64,000 nt of DNA from CAJXSD01 sp964633145 (GTDB taxonomy: Bacteria; Pseudomonadota; Alphaproteobacteria; Rhodobacterales; Rhodobacteraceae). This document shows, piece after piece, positions 24,585 to 32,440 of the stretch. The stretch is from the NCBI GenBank assembly GCA_964633145.1, contig CAZWFE010000003.1, positions 36,235 through 100,234 of the forward strand. Direction: 5' to 3'. Numbering within the stretch: position 1 is the stretch's first letter; each line of letters starts with the position of its first letter. The notes below the pieces were generated by a model. It was not told the DNA's origin, did no database searches, and saw only the letters and a program-made list of their open reading frames with translations. The translations under genes and the position numbers were made by a program.

Positions 24585-25508
24585 TTACGCTGCATTTGCC
24601 GGCACGCCTGCAGCGCCGCCGTTTTCTGTGACCCATGTCGCATTCGTTTTGATCCCGCCTAGTGGGAAAAAGTGGACATGTTCGATATTAAAGTTCGGGT
24701 TTGCCGCTTTGTGTGCAGCCAGTTCTGCCAGAACCTCGGTCGGTTCATAGGGCAGCAGAAGTTTGGAGACGTCCATCGCGCGTTTTTGCAAAACCTTAAG
24801 CGACGGACCAACGCCACATGCGATCGCAAATTTGATCAAAGTTTGCAGTTTTGCAGGACCTGCGATGCCGATATGAATGGGCAATGTGATACCCGCGTCG
24901 GACAGGTCATTGGCCCAATTTATGATGGGTTTCGCATCAAAACAGAACTGTGTTGCCAGGGCCATTTCTGCATCTGTTGTATCACAGAATTTCTGTTTCC
25001 ATTGCAGCGCTGCATCAACGTTTTTGCGTGATCCGTCTGGGTCGATATCTTTGTTTCCCTCGGGGTGGCCAGCGACATGCAGGCGTTTAAAGCCAGCTTT
25101 ATCGAACAGCCCTGTTTCCAGCAACTGCATTGAGCTGTCGAAATCACCATGCGGGTGTGTCACACCGCCAGCCAACAGCAAGGCTTGGTCTACATTTGCT
25201 TCGCCTTGATAGCGCGCAATCCAGTCACCCAGTGTATCTGCATCTTTGATGATACGCGCAGGAAAATGCGGCATGACGTCGAAACCTTCGGAATTGATCC
25301 GTTTTGCGGTGGCGACCATTTCTTCGATTGGGGTGCCTTCGATATGGGCGATATAGACGCGGGTGCCGGTTGGCAGGATATCACGAAAATCCGCAACTTT
25401 TTCTGCTGTACGCGGCATGACCTCAATCGAAAACCCTTGCAAAAACGCTTCCATTTCTGGTGTGGAAGTTTGCGGTTCATCTTTCTTTTTGAAATTAAAC
25501 AAAGCCAT
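24585..25508 (-). CDS. metF: Methylenetetrahydrofolate reductase
   Basis: A 307-residue MTHFR-like flavoprotein that makes 5-methyl-THF from 5,10-methylene-THF. VMPRTAEKVADFRDILP at the N-terminus, RVYIAHIEGT, FDVMPHFPARII and the late LPIHIGIAGPAKL and FFPLGGIK fit MetF barrel strands. It is divergent from E. coli MetF, as is usual for this roseobacter subgroup. It lies 11 bases upstream of the methyltransferase gene that would use its product. The ATG at 25508 follows GGGAGG; a longer frame to 25559 overlaps the upstream gene. Confidence 0.85.
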   Translation of the reverse strand: MALFNFKKKDEPQTSTPEMEAFLQGFSIEVMPRTAEKVADFRDILPTGTRVYIAHIEGTPIEEMVATAKRINSEGFDVMPHFPARIIKDADTLGDWIARYQGEANVDQALLLAGGVTHPHGDFDSSMQLLETGLFDKAGFKRLHVAGHPEGNKDIDPDGSRKNVDAALQWKQKFCDTTDAEMALATQFCFDAKPIINWANDLSDAGITLPIHIGIAGPAKLQTLIKFAIACGVGPSLKVLQKRAMDVSKLLLPYEPTEVLAELAAHKAANPNFNIEHVHFFPLGGIKTNATWVTENGGAAGVPANAA

Positions 25509-25536
25509 AGTGGCCTCCCATAAGTTGAACAGGGCC

Positions 25537-25833
25537 TTAGTCCCAGCCGTCATTAGCAATTAGCGCTTTTAGGCGCTCTTGATCATATTCCGCCTCAATT
25601 CGCTGGGCCTCGGCCTCGGCGATTTCATCGGGATCACCCTCTATTGTCACGGGATCAGATTTGCGCCATTCGGATAAATAATCATCCGTGCCGTCCATGC
25701 CGCCTTTCATGGCTGCACGGTCGATGGCCTGTTCAAAGCGTTCGGCCAACAAACGTTTTGACCCTTTGCGTCCACGGCCAACGATGACCTGTGCCGGCAT
25801 ATCGCGCCAATAAATGATCGTTACCTCTGGCAT
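25537..25833 (-). CDS. Small conserved protein annotated as virulence factor in relatives
   Basis: A 98-residue acidic protein starting MPEVTIIYWRDMPAQVIVGRG, typical of the short Virulence_fact-type domain found next to metF-like and corrinoid methyltransferase genes in roseobacters. Despite the family name there is no virulence evidence; position at the head of a C1/methionine operon suggests a supporting role there, for example in methyl-group transfer. I see no catalytic motif. The next gene starts about 28 bases downstream. Confidence 0.8.
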   Translation of the reverse strand: MPEVTIIYWRDMPAQVIVGRGRKGSKRLLAERFEQAIDRAAMKGGMDGTDDYLSEWRKSDPVTIEGDPDEIAEAEAQRIEAEYDQERLKALIANDGWD

Positions 25834-25867
25834 GTCTGATTCCCTCTTAATGCTGTTATGGGATGTA

Positions 25868-25922
25868 CGGCAGGATGCCGCATTGTTTGTGTCGATTTTC
25901 GACAGGTGCGCGGCATTCCGCG
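25868..25922 (-). promoter_or_regulatory. Three tandem hairpins in the leader of the metF operon
   Basis: Three perfect short dyads lie side by side upstream of the 25833 start: CGGCA/TGCCG (25868-25880), TGTCGA/TCGACA (25890-25904) and CGCGG/CCGCG (25909-25922). An A/T-rich stretch lies beyond them. This could be a structured leader (riboswitch or attenuator) or a set of operators. I cannot match it to a known SAM, SAH or cobalamin riboswitch. The rest of the 260-base gap to ppx/gppA holds only probable promoters. Confidence 0.35.
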
Positions 25923-26093
25923 ACCTTTAATAAATTAACTTAAGCACATGGCGATGAACAGGGGATGGGCGCGTCATAAAATTCAATATCATTATGAATT
26001 GGCACAAGTGTTTATTTTTCAAACAGATGACTTGCGGTGTCGACGAATGAGGCGTATCCTAAAGGTAACTTAAACATAGGAGGGCGTGACGTC

Positions 26094-27206
26094 ATGGCGC
26101 CCAAGCGTCCAAAAGGTACGGGCGCATTCCCGAAACCGGTAGAGAGCCCCGTGCCCCATACCCTGAATCCGACCGAGCTTTATGCTGCGTTGGATTTGGG
26201 AACAAATAGCTGTCGCATGCTGATTGCCCAACCCAAGGGCAGTCAGTTTCATGTGGTCGACAGTTTTTCAAAGTCGGTGCAGCTTGGTGCCGGGCTGGAA
26301 AAATATGGGCGGTTGCATCGCGGATCGATGCAGCGCACCATTCAGGCATTGCGTGTGTGTCAGCAGAAATTGAAAAAGCATCGCGTCAAACATATGCGGT
26401 TGGTCGCGACCGAGGCCTGTCGGCGTGCCAGCAATTCAAAAGAATTTATTCGCCAAGTTGAACGCGAATCTGGCATCCAACTGGAAATCATTTCCCCTGA
26501 AGAAGAGGCCCGTTTGGCGGTTATTTCTTGCGCGCCTTTGGTCAGCACGAAAACAGAACAACTGTTGGTCGTGGATATTGGTGGTGGATCGACAGAATTG
26601 GTCTGGATTGATCTGTCATCTGTGCCACGTTTTGAACGCCCCCGCGCGATCATGCGGCTGCATGCTGGGTTTCATTCCAAGGATACACCGTTTCCATCGG
26701 CCAAGGTGGTAGATTGGATTTCGGTCCCCTTAGGTGTGGCAACCTTGCGTGATCATTTCAATGATGTCGAAGATGACGCCGCACGCTATGCGTTGATGAG
26801 TTGTTATTTCGAAGAAAAGCTTGCAGATTTTGCCCCGTACAAGGACGAACAAAGCCGGGACGGATTTCAGATTATCGGTACCTCGGGGACGGTGACGACC
26901 GTTGCTGCCAGTCATTTGGGGTTAAAGCGTTATGATCGCACCAAGGTCGATGGATTGCGCATGACATCCGATCAAATCGATCGTGTCATCAACAGCTATC
27001 TTGATTTGGGGCCACATGGGCGCAAGGCTGACCCACGGATTGGCCACGATCGGCAGGCGTTGATAATGTCGGGTTCTGCGATTTTGCAGGCGTTGTTGCG
27101 GTCTTGGCCAACGGATCGTTTGTCTGTTGCTGATCGTGGTTTGCGCGAGGGATTGCTTTATGCTCAGATGAGCGCGGATGGTGTGCTTGAGGATGGTCCG
27201 TTCTAG
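26094..27206 (+). CDS. Ppx/GppA exopolyphosphatase family protein
   Basis: A 370-residue ASKHA phosphatase acting on polyphosphate or pppGpp. YAALDLGTNSCRMLIA is the phosphate-1 motif, VVDIGGGSTELVWID the phosphate-2 motif, and IGTSGTVTTVAA and VADRGLREGLLYAQM the later ones. The length fits the short form without an HD domain. I choose ATG 26094 because AGGAGG lies 10 bases upstream; a GTG at 26037 is in frame but lacks support and would add a non-conserved segment. rlmE follows 75 bases later, a pairing often seen in alphaproteobacteria. Confidence 0.92.
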   Translation: MAPKRPKGTGAFPKPVESPVPHTLNPTELYAALDLGTNSCRMLIAQPKGSQFHVVDSFSKSVQLGAGLEKYGRLHRGSMQRTIQALRVCQQKLKKHRVKHMRLVATEACRRASNSKEFIRQVERESGIQLEIISPEEEARLAVISCAPLVSTKTEQLLVVDIGGGSTELVWIDLSSVPRFERPRAIMRLHAGFHSKDTPFPSAKVVDWISVPLGVATLRDHFNDVEDDAARYALMSCYFEEKLADFAPYKDEQSRDGFQIIGTSGTVTTVAASHLGLKRYDRTKVDGLRMTSDQIDRVINSYLDLGPHGRKADPRIGHDRQALIMSGSAILQALLRSWPTDRLSVADRGLREGLLYAQMSADGVLEDGPF

Positions 27207-27249
27207 GACGCGCCATTCTGGGCGAGCCAATATGAATTGCTTGCGTAGC

Positions 27250-27277
27250 GATGTGAGTATTTTTACAAAAATGAAAG
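27250..27277 (+). repeat. AGTATTTTT element, copy 5 (short)
   Basis: GTGAGTATTTTTACAAAA and ATGAAAGA match the A/T part of the other copies, but the strong GC hairpin is missing; only CTTGCGTAGCG precedes it. It lies between ppx/gppA and rlmE and ends 4 bases before the rlmE start codon. Confidence 0.5.
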
Positions 27278-27281
27278 ACAG

Positions 27282-27992
27282 ATGGTAAAAAAGACTAAGA
27301 ATTCGTCAGGACGGGGGCAGCGTGATTTAACAGTTCGCGTTAAATCGGCGCGTGGTCGTACGACCAGTCAGGTCAAATGGCTGCAGCGTCAGCTGAATGA
27401 TCCTTATGTTAAGCGCGCAAAGGTCGAAGGCTATCGTGGGCGTGCCGCGTTTAAGATTTTAGAATTGGATGATAAATTCAGGTTTTTAGTGCCTGGGGCG
27501 CGTGTCGTCGATCTGGGCTGTGCGCCTGGTGGATGGTGCCAAGTGGCGGTCAAGCGGATCAATGCCTTAGGCGAACGATCTGATAAGGCTGTGGGCACTG
27601 TTTTGGGTGTGGATTTACAAGAGGTCGAGCCGATCGCAGGGGCCCAAATTCATCAGCTGGATTTCATGTCTGATGACGCGGATGCCAAAGTTAAGGAATG
27701 GCTAAATGGTCCAGCGGACGTTGTTATGTCTGATATGGCTGCATCAAGTTCGGGCCATAAGCAGACGGACCATTTGCGCATCATTTCGTTGTGCGAAGCC
27801 GCGGCATATTTTGCATTTGATGTTCTGACCCCTGGTGGCACATTCGTTGCCAAGGTTTTGGCTGGTGGCGCTGAGGGTGAGTTACAGGTTTTGCTGAAAC
27901 AAAAGTTCACGAAAGTTGTCAACGTCAAACCACCAAGCAGCCGGTCGGACAGTTCCGAAAAATTTGTCGTAGCGACTGGATTTCGTGGGTAA
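27282..27992 (+). CDS. rlmE: 23S rRNA (uridine-2552-2'-O)-methyltransferase
   Basis: A 236-residue RrmJ/FtsJ methyltransferase that modifies U2552 in the ribosomal A-loop. The basic N-terminus is followed by SQVKWLQRQLNDPYV, YRGRAAFKILELD (catalytic Lys), VVDLGCAPGGWCQVA (SAM site), DVVMSDMAASSSGHKQTDH (catalytic Asp) and FVAKVLAGG (Lys). The ATG directly follows the short repeat element, whose GAAAGA stretch may act as the ribosome site. The stop abuts the convergent regulator gene. Confidence 0.95.
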   Translation: MVKKTKNSSGRGQRDLTVRVKSARGRTTSQVKWLQRQLNDPYVKRAKVEGYRGRAAFKILELDDKFRFLVPGARVVDLGCAPGGWCQVAVKRINALGERSDKAVGTVLGVDLQEVEPIAGAQIHQLDFMSDDADAKVKEWLNGPADVVMSDMAASSSGHKQTDHLRIISLCEAAAYFAFDVLTPGGTFVAKVLAGGAEGELQVLLKQKFTKVVNVKPPSSRSDSSEKFVVATGFRG

Positions 27993-28940
27993 TTACAGAT
28001 TGCGCGCGGCGCGTGGTGGCTGGCCAAAGCGCGCTTTGTAGGCGCGGGTTAAGGCGGCGGGGCTGTCGTAGCCGCATCGCAAAGCGATTTCGTAGATATT
28101 GAGTGCAGTTGTATCGACAAGGTGGCGTGCGTGTGTCAGTCGGATATGGCGATAGACCGATCCTGGGGTGGTTCCCATCGTATCACGAAACCGGCGTGCC
28201 AAGGTTTTGGGCGGGCAGGCGATGTGTTGGCTGATATGCGCAAGTGATAGTGGGTTGTCGATATTTTCATGCATCAAGGCGATCGCACGTTGCACGGATG
28301 TTGGACGGGCTTGATCATAGCGGCGCGGCGTTGGTGTTGTTGGGTCGTCGCGCAAAAACAATGCATCCACGTCCAACGCCATCGCATTGCCCAAATGGTG
28401 TCGGATAAGGTCGCGTGTCATATCAAATGCTGACATGGCGCCAGCACATGTGATACGTGGTCCATCTGAGACCACACGACGGCGCAGGGCATCGATGCCG
28501 AGGAATTTTTCCGAAAAATCATTCAAAACGTCCCAGTGCAGGGTTGCGCGACGGCCTTCTAGCAGGCCTGCGGCGGCCATCAACCAAGGTGCTGTATCCA
28601 ATCCCACCAAAACGGTGCTGCGTTGTGCCAATTTGCGCAGCACGCGGCGGTTGGTCGGGGTATCAAGTGCCAGATAACCATAGCTTGCAAGAATGAAAAC
28701 ATAGTCGCACGGCGGACAATCAAGTGCTGGGCCATTTGGCAAAATGGGCAAGCCGGACGATGATTTTACGGGGTGGCCGTCTGCGGTATGAAAGCTCCAT
28801 TCGAAAACGGTCTGTTTGGCAAAGCCATTTGCAGCCCGCAGGGGTTCCAGACAGTTTGCCAAACACAGATTGGAAAACTGATCAAACAGTACGAATGCGA
28901 TCCTAAGGGGTGATTTGGGTGTGTTTGACCATTTTTGCAT
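27993..28940 (-). CDS. GlxA-family AraC regulator, CdhR-like
   Basis: A 315-residue regulator: an N-terminal DJ-1/PfpI-like domain (residues about 12-180) and a C-terminal AraC-type double helix-turn-helix (PPKTLARRFRDTMGTTPG and IALRCGYDSPAALTRAYKARFG). This architecture is that of CdhR, the activator of carnitine dehydrogenase genes in Pseudomonas. It diverges, with 71 bases between, from a complete carnitine operon, so carnitine-responsive activation is the best guess. Ligand binding cannot be read from sequence. It is convergent with rlmE and shares no spacer. Confidence 0.87.
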   Translation of the reverse strand: MQKWSNTPKSPLRIAFVLFDQFSNLCLANCLEPLRAANGFAKQTVFEWSFHTADGHPVKSSSGLPILPNGPALDCPPCDYVFILASYGYLALDTPTNRRVLRKLAQRSTVLVGLDTAPWLMAAAGLLEGRRATLHWDVLNDFSEKFLGIDALRRRVVSDGPRITCAGAMSAFDMTRDLIRHHLGNAMALDVDALFLRDDPTTPTPRRYDQARPTSVQRAIALMHENIDNPLSLAHISQHIACPPKTLARRFRDTMGTTPGSVYRHIRLTHARHLVDTTALNIYEIALRCGYDSPAALTRAYKARFGQPPRAARNL

Positions 28941-29011
28941 ATTAAATGACGTTTAGTGCAAAATGTTATTTCTGTCTAGGCATAGTCTGATCCAAACAAA
29001 GGAGCCATACG

Positions 29012-29923
29012 ATGCCATTAACGATGAACCGAGATGTCTTTATTACCTGTGCTGTGACGGGGTCGGGCGGGACACAGGATCGCAGTCCGCATGTGCCGCG
29101 TAGCCCAAAGCAAATTGCTGACAGCGCCATTGCGGCGGCGAAAGCAGGGGCTGCGGTGGTCCATTGCCATGTGCGCGATCCTGAAACGGGCAAGCCTAGC
29201 CGAAAATTGGAATATTACCGCGAAGTTACAGATCGTATTCGTGATGCGGATGTCGATGTCGTTTTGAACCTAACTGCGGGTATGGGGGGCGATATCATTT
29301 TTGGCGGAACAGAGTCGCCGTTCCCCGTTGCCGAGGGCACGGATATGATTGGTGCGGCGGAACGTGTTGAACATGTGTTGGAATGTTTGCCCGAAATCTG
29401 CACGCTGGATTGTGGGACTATGAATTTCGCCGAGGCTGATTATGTCATGACCAACACACCCGGCATGTTGCAGGCCATGGGTCGCATGATGACCCAAGCG
29501 GGGGTCAAACCCGAGGTCGAGGCATTTGACACCGGTCATCTGTGGTACGCCAAGCAGTTGGTGGCCGATGGGGTGTTGGAACCGGACGTTTTGGTACAAT
29601 TATGTATGGGCGTGCCATGGGGCGCGCCAGATGATTTGAACACATTCATGGCCATGGTGAATAATGTGCCAGATAATTGGACCTTTAGTGCGTTCAGCCT
29701 TGGGCGTAATCAAATGGCCTATGTCGCGGCATCGGTTTTGGCCGGTGGTAATGTGCGCGTCGGGCTTGAGGATAACTTGTGGCTAGACAAGGGTGTGTTG
29801 GCAACCAACGACCAATTGGTCGCGCGTGCCAAAGTTATTATCGAAAATCTGGGCGCGCGGGTCATTGGACCGCAAGAGGTGCGGGACAAACTTGGCCTGA
29901 CCAAACGCGCACCCCGGGGCTAG
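29012..29923 (+). CDS. Beta-keto acid cleavage enzyme, probably dehydrocarnitine cleavage
   Basis: A 303-residue BKACE (DUF849) TIM barrel. FITCAVTGSG, VVHCHVRDPETGKPSR (zinc-binding HxH), CTLDCGTMNF, EAFDTGHL and VRVGLEDNLWLDKGVLA are family motifs. BKACEs exchange a beta-keto acid with acetyl-CoA. Next to a carnitine dehydrogenase, the substrate should be 3-dehydrocarnitine, giving betainyl-CoA and acetoacetate. It is the first gene of a seven-gene operon; AAAGGAG lies before the ATG, and the SDR gene starts 3 bases after the stop. Confidence 0.9.
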   Translation: MPLTMNRDVFITCAVTGSGGTQDRSPHVPRSPKQIADSAIAAAKAGAAVVHCHVRDPETGKPSRKLEYYREVTDRIRDADVDVVLNLTAGMGGDIIFGGTESPFPVAEGTDMIGAAERVEHVLECLPEICTLDCGTMNFAEADYVMTNTPGMLQAMGRMMTQAGVKPEVEAFDTGHLWYAKQLVADGVLEPDVLVQLCMGVPWGAPDDLNTFMAMVNNVPDNWTFSAFSLGRNQMAYVAASVLAGGNVRVGLEDNLWLDKGVLATNDQLVARAKVIIENLGARVIGPQEVRDKLGLTKRAPRG

Positions 29924-29926
29924 GCC

Positions 29927-30688
29927 GTGGCGCAGAGCGTTGTCATTACCGGTGGGGCCAGTGGTATTGGTTGGGTTATGGCCCAACGCTTTGCCGCGTT
30001 GGGTCATCAATTGGCAATTTGTGATGCGGATGCAGCGGCCGTGGCGCAGGCAAAACAGGTCTTGCCCCAAGCCCTGATCGAACAGGTCGATGTGCGCGAT
30101 CAGGTTGCGATGGATGGTTTTTTTGATGCCATTGATCACCGCTTTGGCGCAATTGATGTGGCAATATCGAATGCTGGCACGGGTGGACCCGCGGGTCCCA
30201 TGGATCAGTTGGATTATCACGAATGGGCCGATTGCGTTTCGGTCAATCTGCATGGGGCATTTTTATGCTGCCGCAATGCCGCCCGACGGATGCGCGCGCA
30301 GGGGCAGGGCAGTATCATTGTGATGTCATCCACATCGGGGCTATGGGGCGTGCCAAATCGGTCGCCCTATGTCGCGGCGAAATGGGGGCTGATCGGATTG
30401 GTGAAAACCTTGGCTATGGAATTGGGCCCGCAGGGGATCCGCGTCAATGCCATTTGCCCGGGCGCGGTTGCAGGCGCGCGCATGGAACGCGTTTTATCGA
30501 TCGAAAGTGCGGCGGCAGGTGTCAGCATCGATGACATCCGTGCCACCTATACCGACGGCGTATCGATGAAACGCTTTGTCACGGCCGATGAAATCGCGGA
30601 CATGGCGGTTTTTTTGGCGTCAGATGCCGCACGCTCCGTGTCAGGGCAGGCCATTGCCGTCGATGGCAATACAGAAAGGATGGTCTAG
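29927..30688 (+). CDS. Short-chain dehydrogenase/reductase
   Basis: A 253-residue classical SDR: TGGASGIG (NAD(P) binding), ISNAGTGG, the catalytic serine in IVMSSTSG, YVAAK, and the family C-terminus VSGQAIAVDGN. It starts with GTG 3 bases after the BKACE stop, so it belongs to the carnitine operon. Its substrate is unknown: it may act on an acetoacetate or 3-hydroxybutyrate intermediate or on another betaine hydroxy acid. Carnitine oxidation itself is better assigned to the 31041 gene. Confidence 0.88.
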   Translation: MAQSVVITGGASGIGWVMAQRFAALGHQLAICDADAAAVAQAKQVLPQALIEQVDVRDQVAMDGFFDAIDHRFGAIDVAISNAGTGGPAGPMDQLDYHEWADCVSVNLHGAFLCCRNAARRMRAQGQGSIIVMSSTSGLWGVPNRSPYVAAKWGLIGLVKTLAMELGPQGIRVNAICPGAVAGARMERVLSIESAAAGVSIDDIRATYTDGVSMKRFVTADEIADMAVFLASDAARSVSGQAIAVDGNTERMV

Positions 30689-30690
30689 CC

Positions 30691-31005
30691 ATGCGTTGGA
30701 TCATAATCGCGGCCCTAACTGTCATGGCAGCCTGTCAGCCCGAGGATGTTGCGCCGGTGACTGACACTGCCACGTCCAAGGTTGATCAAGCCTGTATGTC
30801 ACAAGGGGGGCAGATGATTGTTGGCGGCTTTGGGCAATTGATTTGCCAGACGCCCACACCTGATGCAGGCGCGTCCTGTGTCAGTTCGGCCGATTGCACG
30901 GGACATTGTTTGGCCGAGGGGCAGGTTTGTACGCCTATGACCCCATATTTTGGATGTTATGAGACCTTTGAAAATGGTCAAACCGCAACACTGTGCGTGG
31001 ATTGA
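30691..31005 (+). CDS. Small Cys-rich lipoprotein
   Basis: A 104-residue protein with a lipoprotein signal (LTVMAAC; lipidated Cys at residue 15). The mature part has eight further cysteines spaced as CMSQGG, LIC, ASCVSSADC, GHC, QVC, FGC, TLC, probably four disulfides. It starts 3 bases after the SDR stop, inside the carnitine operon. I do not recognise a characterised family. It could be a periplasmic ligand-binding or structural module, or a passenger gene; the tight spacing favours co-expression. Confidence 0.75.
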   Translation: MRWIIIAALTVMAACQPEDVAPVTDTATSKVDQACMSQGGQMIVGGFGQLICQTPTPDAGASCVSSADCTGHCLAEGQVCTPMTPYFGCYETFENGQTATLCVD

Positions 31006-31040
31006 ACACATCGCGCACCATTAAGAATGGAACCAACGAT

Positions 31041-32429
31041 ATGACAAAAACAGCTGCAATTATTGGTGGGGGCGTAATCGGCGGTGGCTGGTTTGCGCGG
31101 TTTTTATTGAACGGATGGAACGTTCATCTGTTCGACCCCGATCCACAAGCCAAGCGCAAAATCGACGAAGTGCTGAAAAACGCGCGGCACGCATTGCCGA
31201 TGTTATATGATACGGCCATGCCAACCGAAGGCACGATCACATATTGCGAAACCATGGAACAGGCCGTTGCACAGGCCGATTGGATCCAAGAAAGCGTGCC
31301 AGAGCGTTTGGACATCAAACACAAGGTGCTGGCCGAAATCCAAGCCCATTGTCGCGCGGATGCCGTAATCGGGTCGTCAACATCGGGGTTTAAGCCGTCG
31401 GAATTACAGGAAAAATCGGAACGGCCTGATCAGATTATGGTCTGCCATCCGTTCAACCCTGTCTATCTGTTACCTCTGATCGAGGTTGTGCCAAGCATCC
31501 AAACCAGTGCCACACATGTGGAACGTGCCAAGGAATTGCTGACCAGCGTTGGTTTGTACCCGCTGCATGTGCGCAAAGAAATTGATGCCCATATCGCCGA
31601 TCGTTTCCTTGAGGCCGTCTGGCGCGAAGGCCTGTGGCTGATCAAAGATGGGATCGCCACGACCGAGGAAATTGATAATGCCATCCGCTATGGCTTTGGC
31701 CTGCGGTGGGCGCAGATGGGGTTGTTTGAAACCTATCGCATCGCCGGTGGCGAAGCGGGCATGGCGCATTTCATCGCGCAGTTTGGCCCCTGTTTGGAAT
31801 GGCCTTGGACGAAATTGATGGATGTTCCGGAATTGACGGATGATTTGGTGCAAATGATTGCCGATCAATCCGATGCCCAATCAGGTGCCCATTCAATCCG
31901 TGAATTGGAACGCATGCGCGACAATAATCTGGTGGCCATGATGCGCGCGCTGAAACAACAGGGCAAAGCGGCCGGCACACTGATCAAGGATCATGAAAAA
32001 ACCATGATCCCGCAACAGGCACCGGCCAAAACCCTGCGCACGCAGACCCGCATTGTGCCCGTCGATTGGACCGACAGCAACGGCCACATGAACGAAGGCC
32101 GCTATGGCCAAGTGTTCAGCGATGCGGCTGATGGGTTTTTGTTGGCCGCGGGGGTCGATGATGCCTATCTGGCGGGGGGACATAGTTATTTCACCGTCGA
32201 AACTTCGATCAAATTCCTAAACGAAACCCATTCAGGCGATCACATCGTTGTGGACAGCACCGTCGAATTGTCTGAGGGCAAGAAATTAAAACTGGCCCAT
32301 GAAATGAAACGCGCAGACGGCACTGTTTTGGCCACAGCGTCCCAGTTTATGCTGCACGTCAGCTTGGATACGCGCAAATCGTGCCCGCCTGTGGGGGCGG
32401 TTGCAACAGCCTTGGCGCAGTTTTCATAA
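31041..32429 (+). CDS. lcdH: L-carnitine 3-dehydrogenase fused to betainyl-CoA thioesterase
   Basis: A 462-residue fusion. Residues about 1-315 are a 3-hydroxyacyl-CoA dehydrogenase-type enzyme (AIIGGGVIGGGWFARF, VIGSSTSGFKPSEL, VCHPFNPVYLLPL, ATTEEIDNAIRYGFGLRWA) that oxidises carnitine to 3-dehydrocarnitine with NAD+. Residues about 330-462 are a hotdog thioesterase (VDWTDSNGHMNEGRY, the 4HBT signature). Stand-alone carnitine dehydrogenases are about 320 residues. Such fusions are known in rhizobia and allow the same polypeptide to hydrolyse betainyl-CoA formed by the BKACE. The ATG at 31041 gives the family start. Confidence 0.92.
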   Translation: MTKTAAIIGGGVIGGGWFARFLLNGWNVHLFDPDPQAKRKIDEVLKNARHALPMLYDTAMPTEGTITYCETMEQAVAQADWIQESVPERLDIKHKVLAEIQAHCRADAVIGSSTSGFKPSELQEKSERPDQIMVCHPFNPVYLLPLIEVVPSIQTSATHVERAKELLTSVGLYPLHVRKEIDAHIADRFLEAVWREGLWLIKDGIATTEEIDNAIRYGFGLRWAQMGLFETYRIAGGEAGMAHFIAQFGPCLEWPWTKLMDVPELTDDLVQMIADQSDAQSGAHSIRELERMRDNNLVAMMRALKQQGKAAGTLIKDHEKTMIPQQAPAKTLRTQTRIVPVDWTDSNGHMNEGRYGQVFSDAADGFLLAAGVDDAYLAGGHSYFTVETSIKFLNETHSGDHIVVDSTVELSEGKKLKLAHEMKRADGTVLATASQFMLHVSLDTRKSCPPVGAVATALAQFS

Positions 32430-32440
32430 AGGATTTCGAT

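Noticed and set aside
27993..28940. Regulator of rlmE or ppx/gppA
   Set aside because: It is convergent with rlmE and divergent from the carnitine operon, and its domain plan matches CdhR, so the carnitine operon is the better target.
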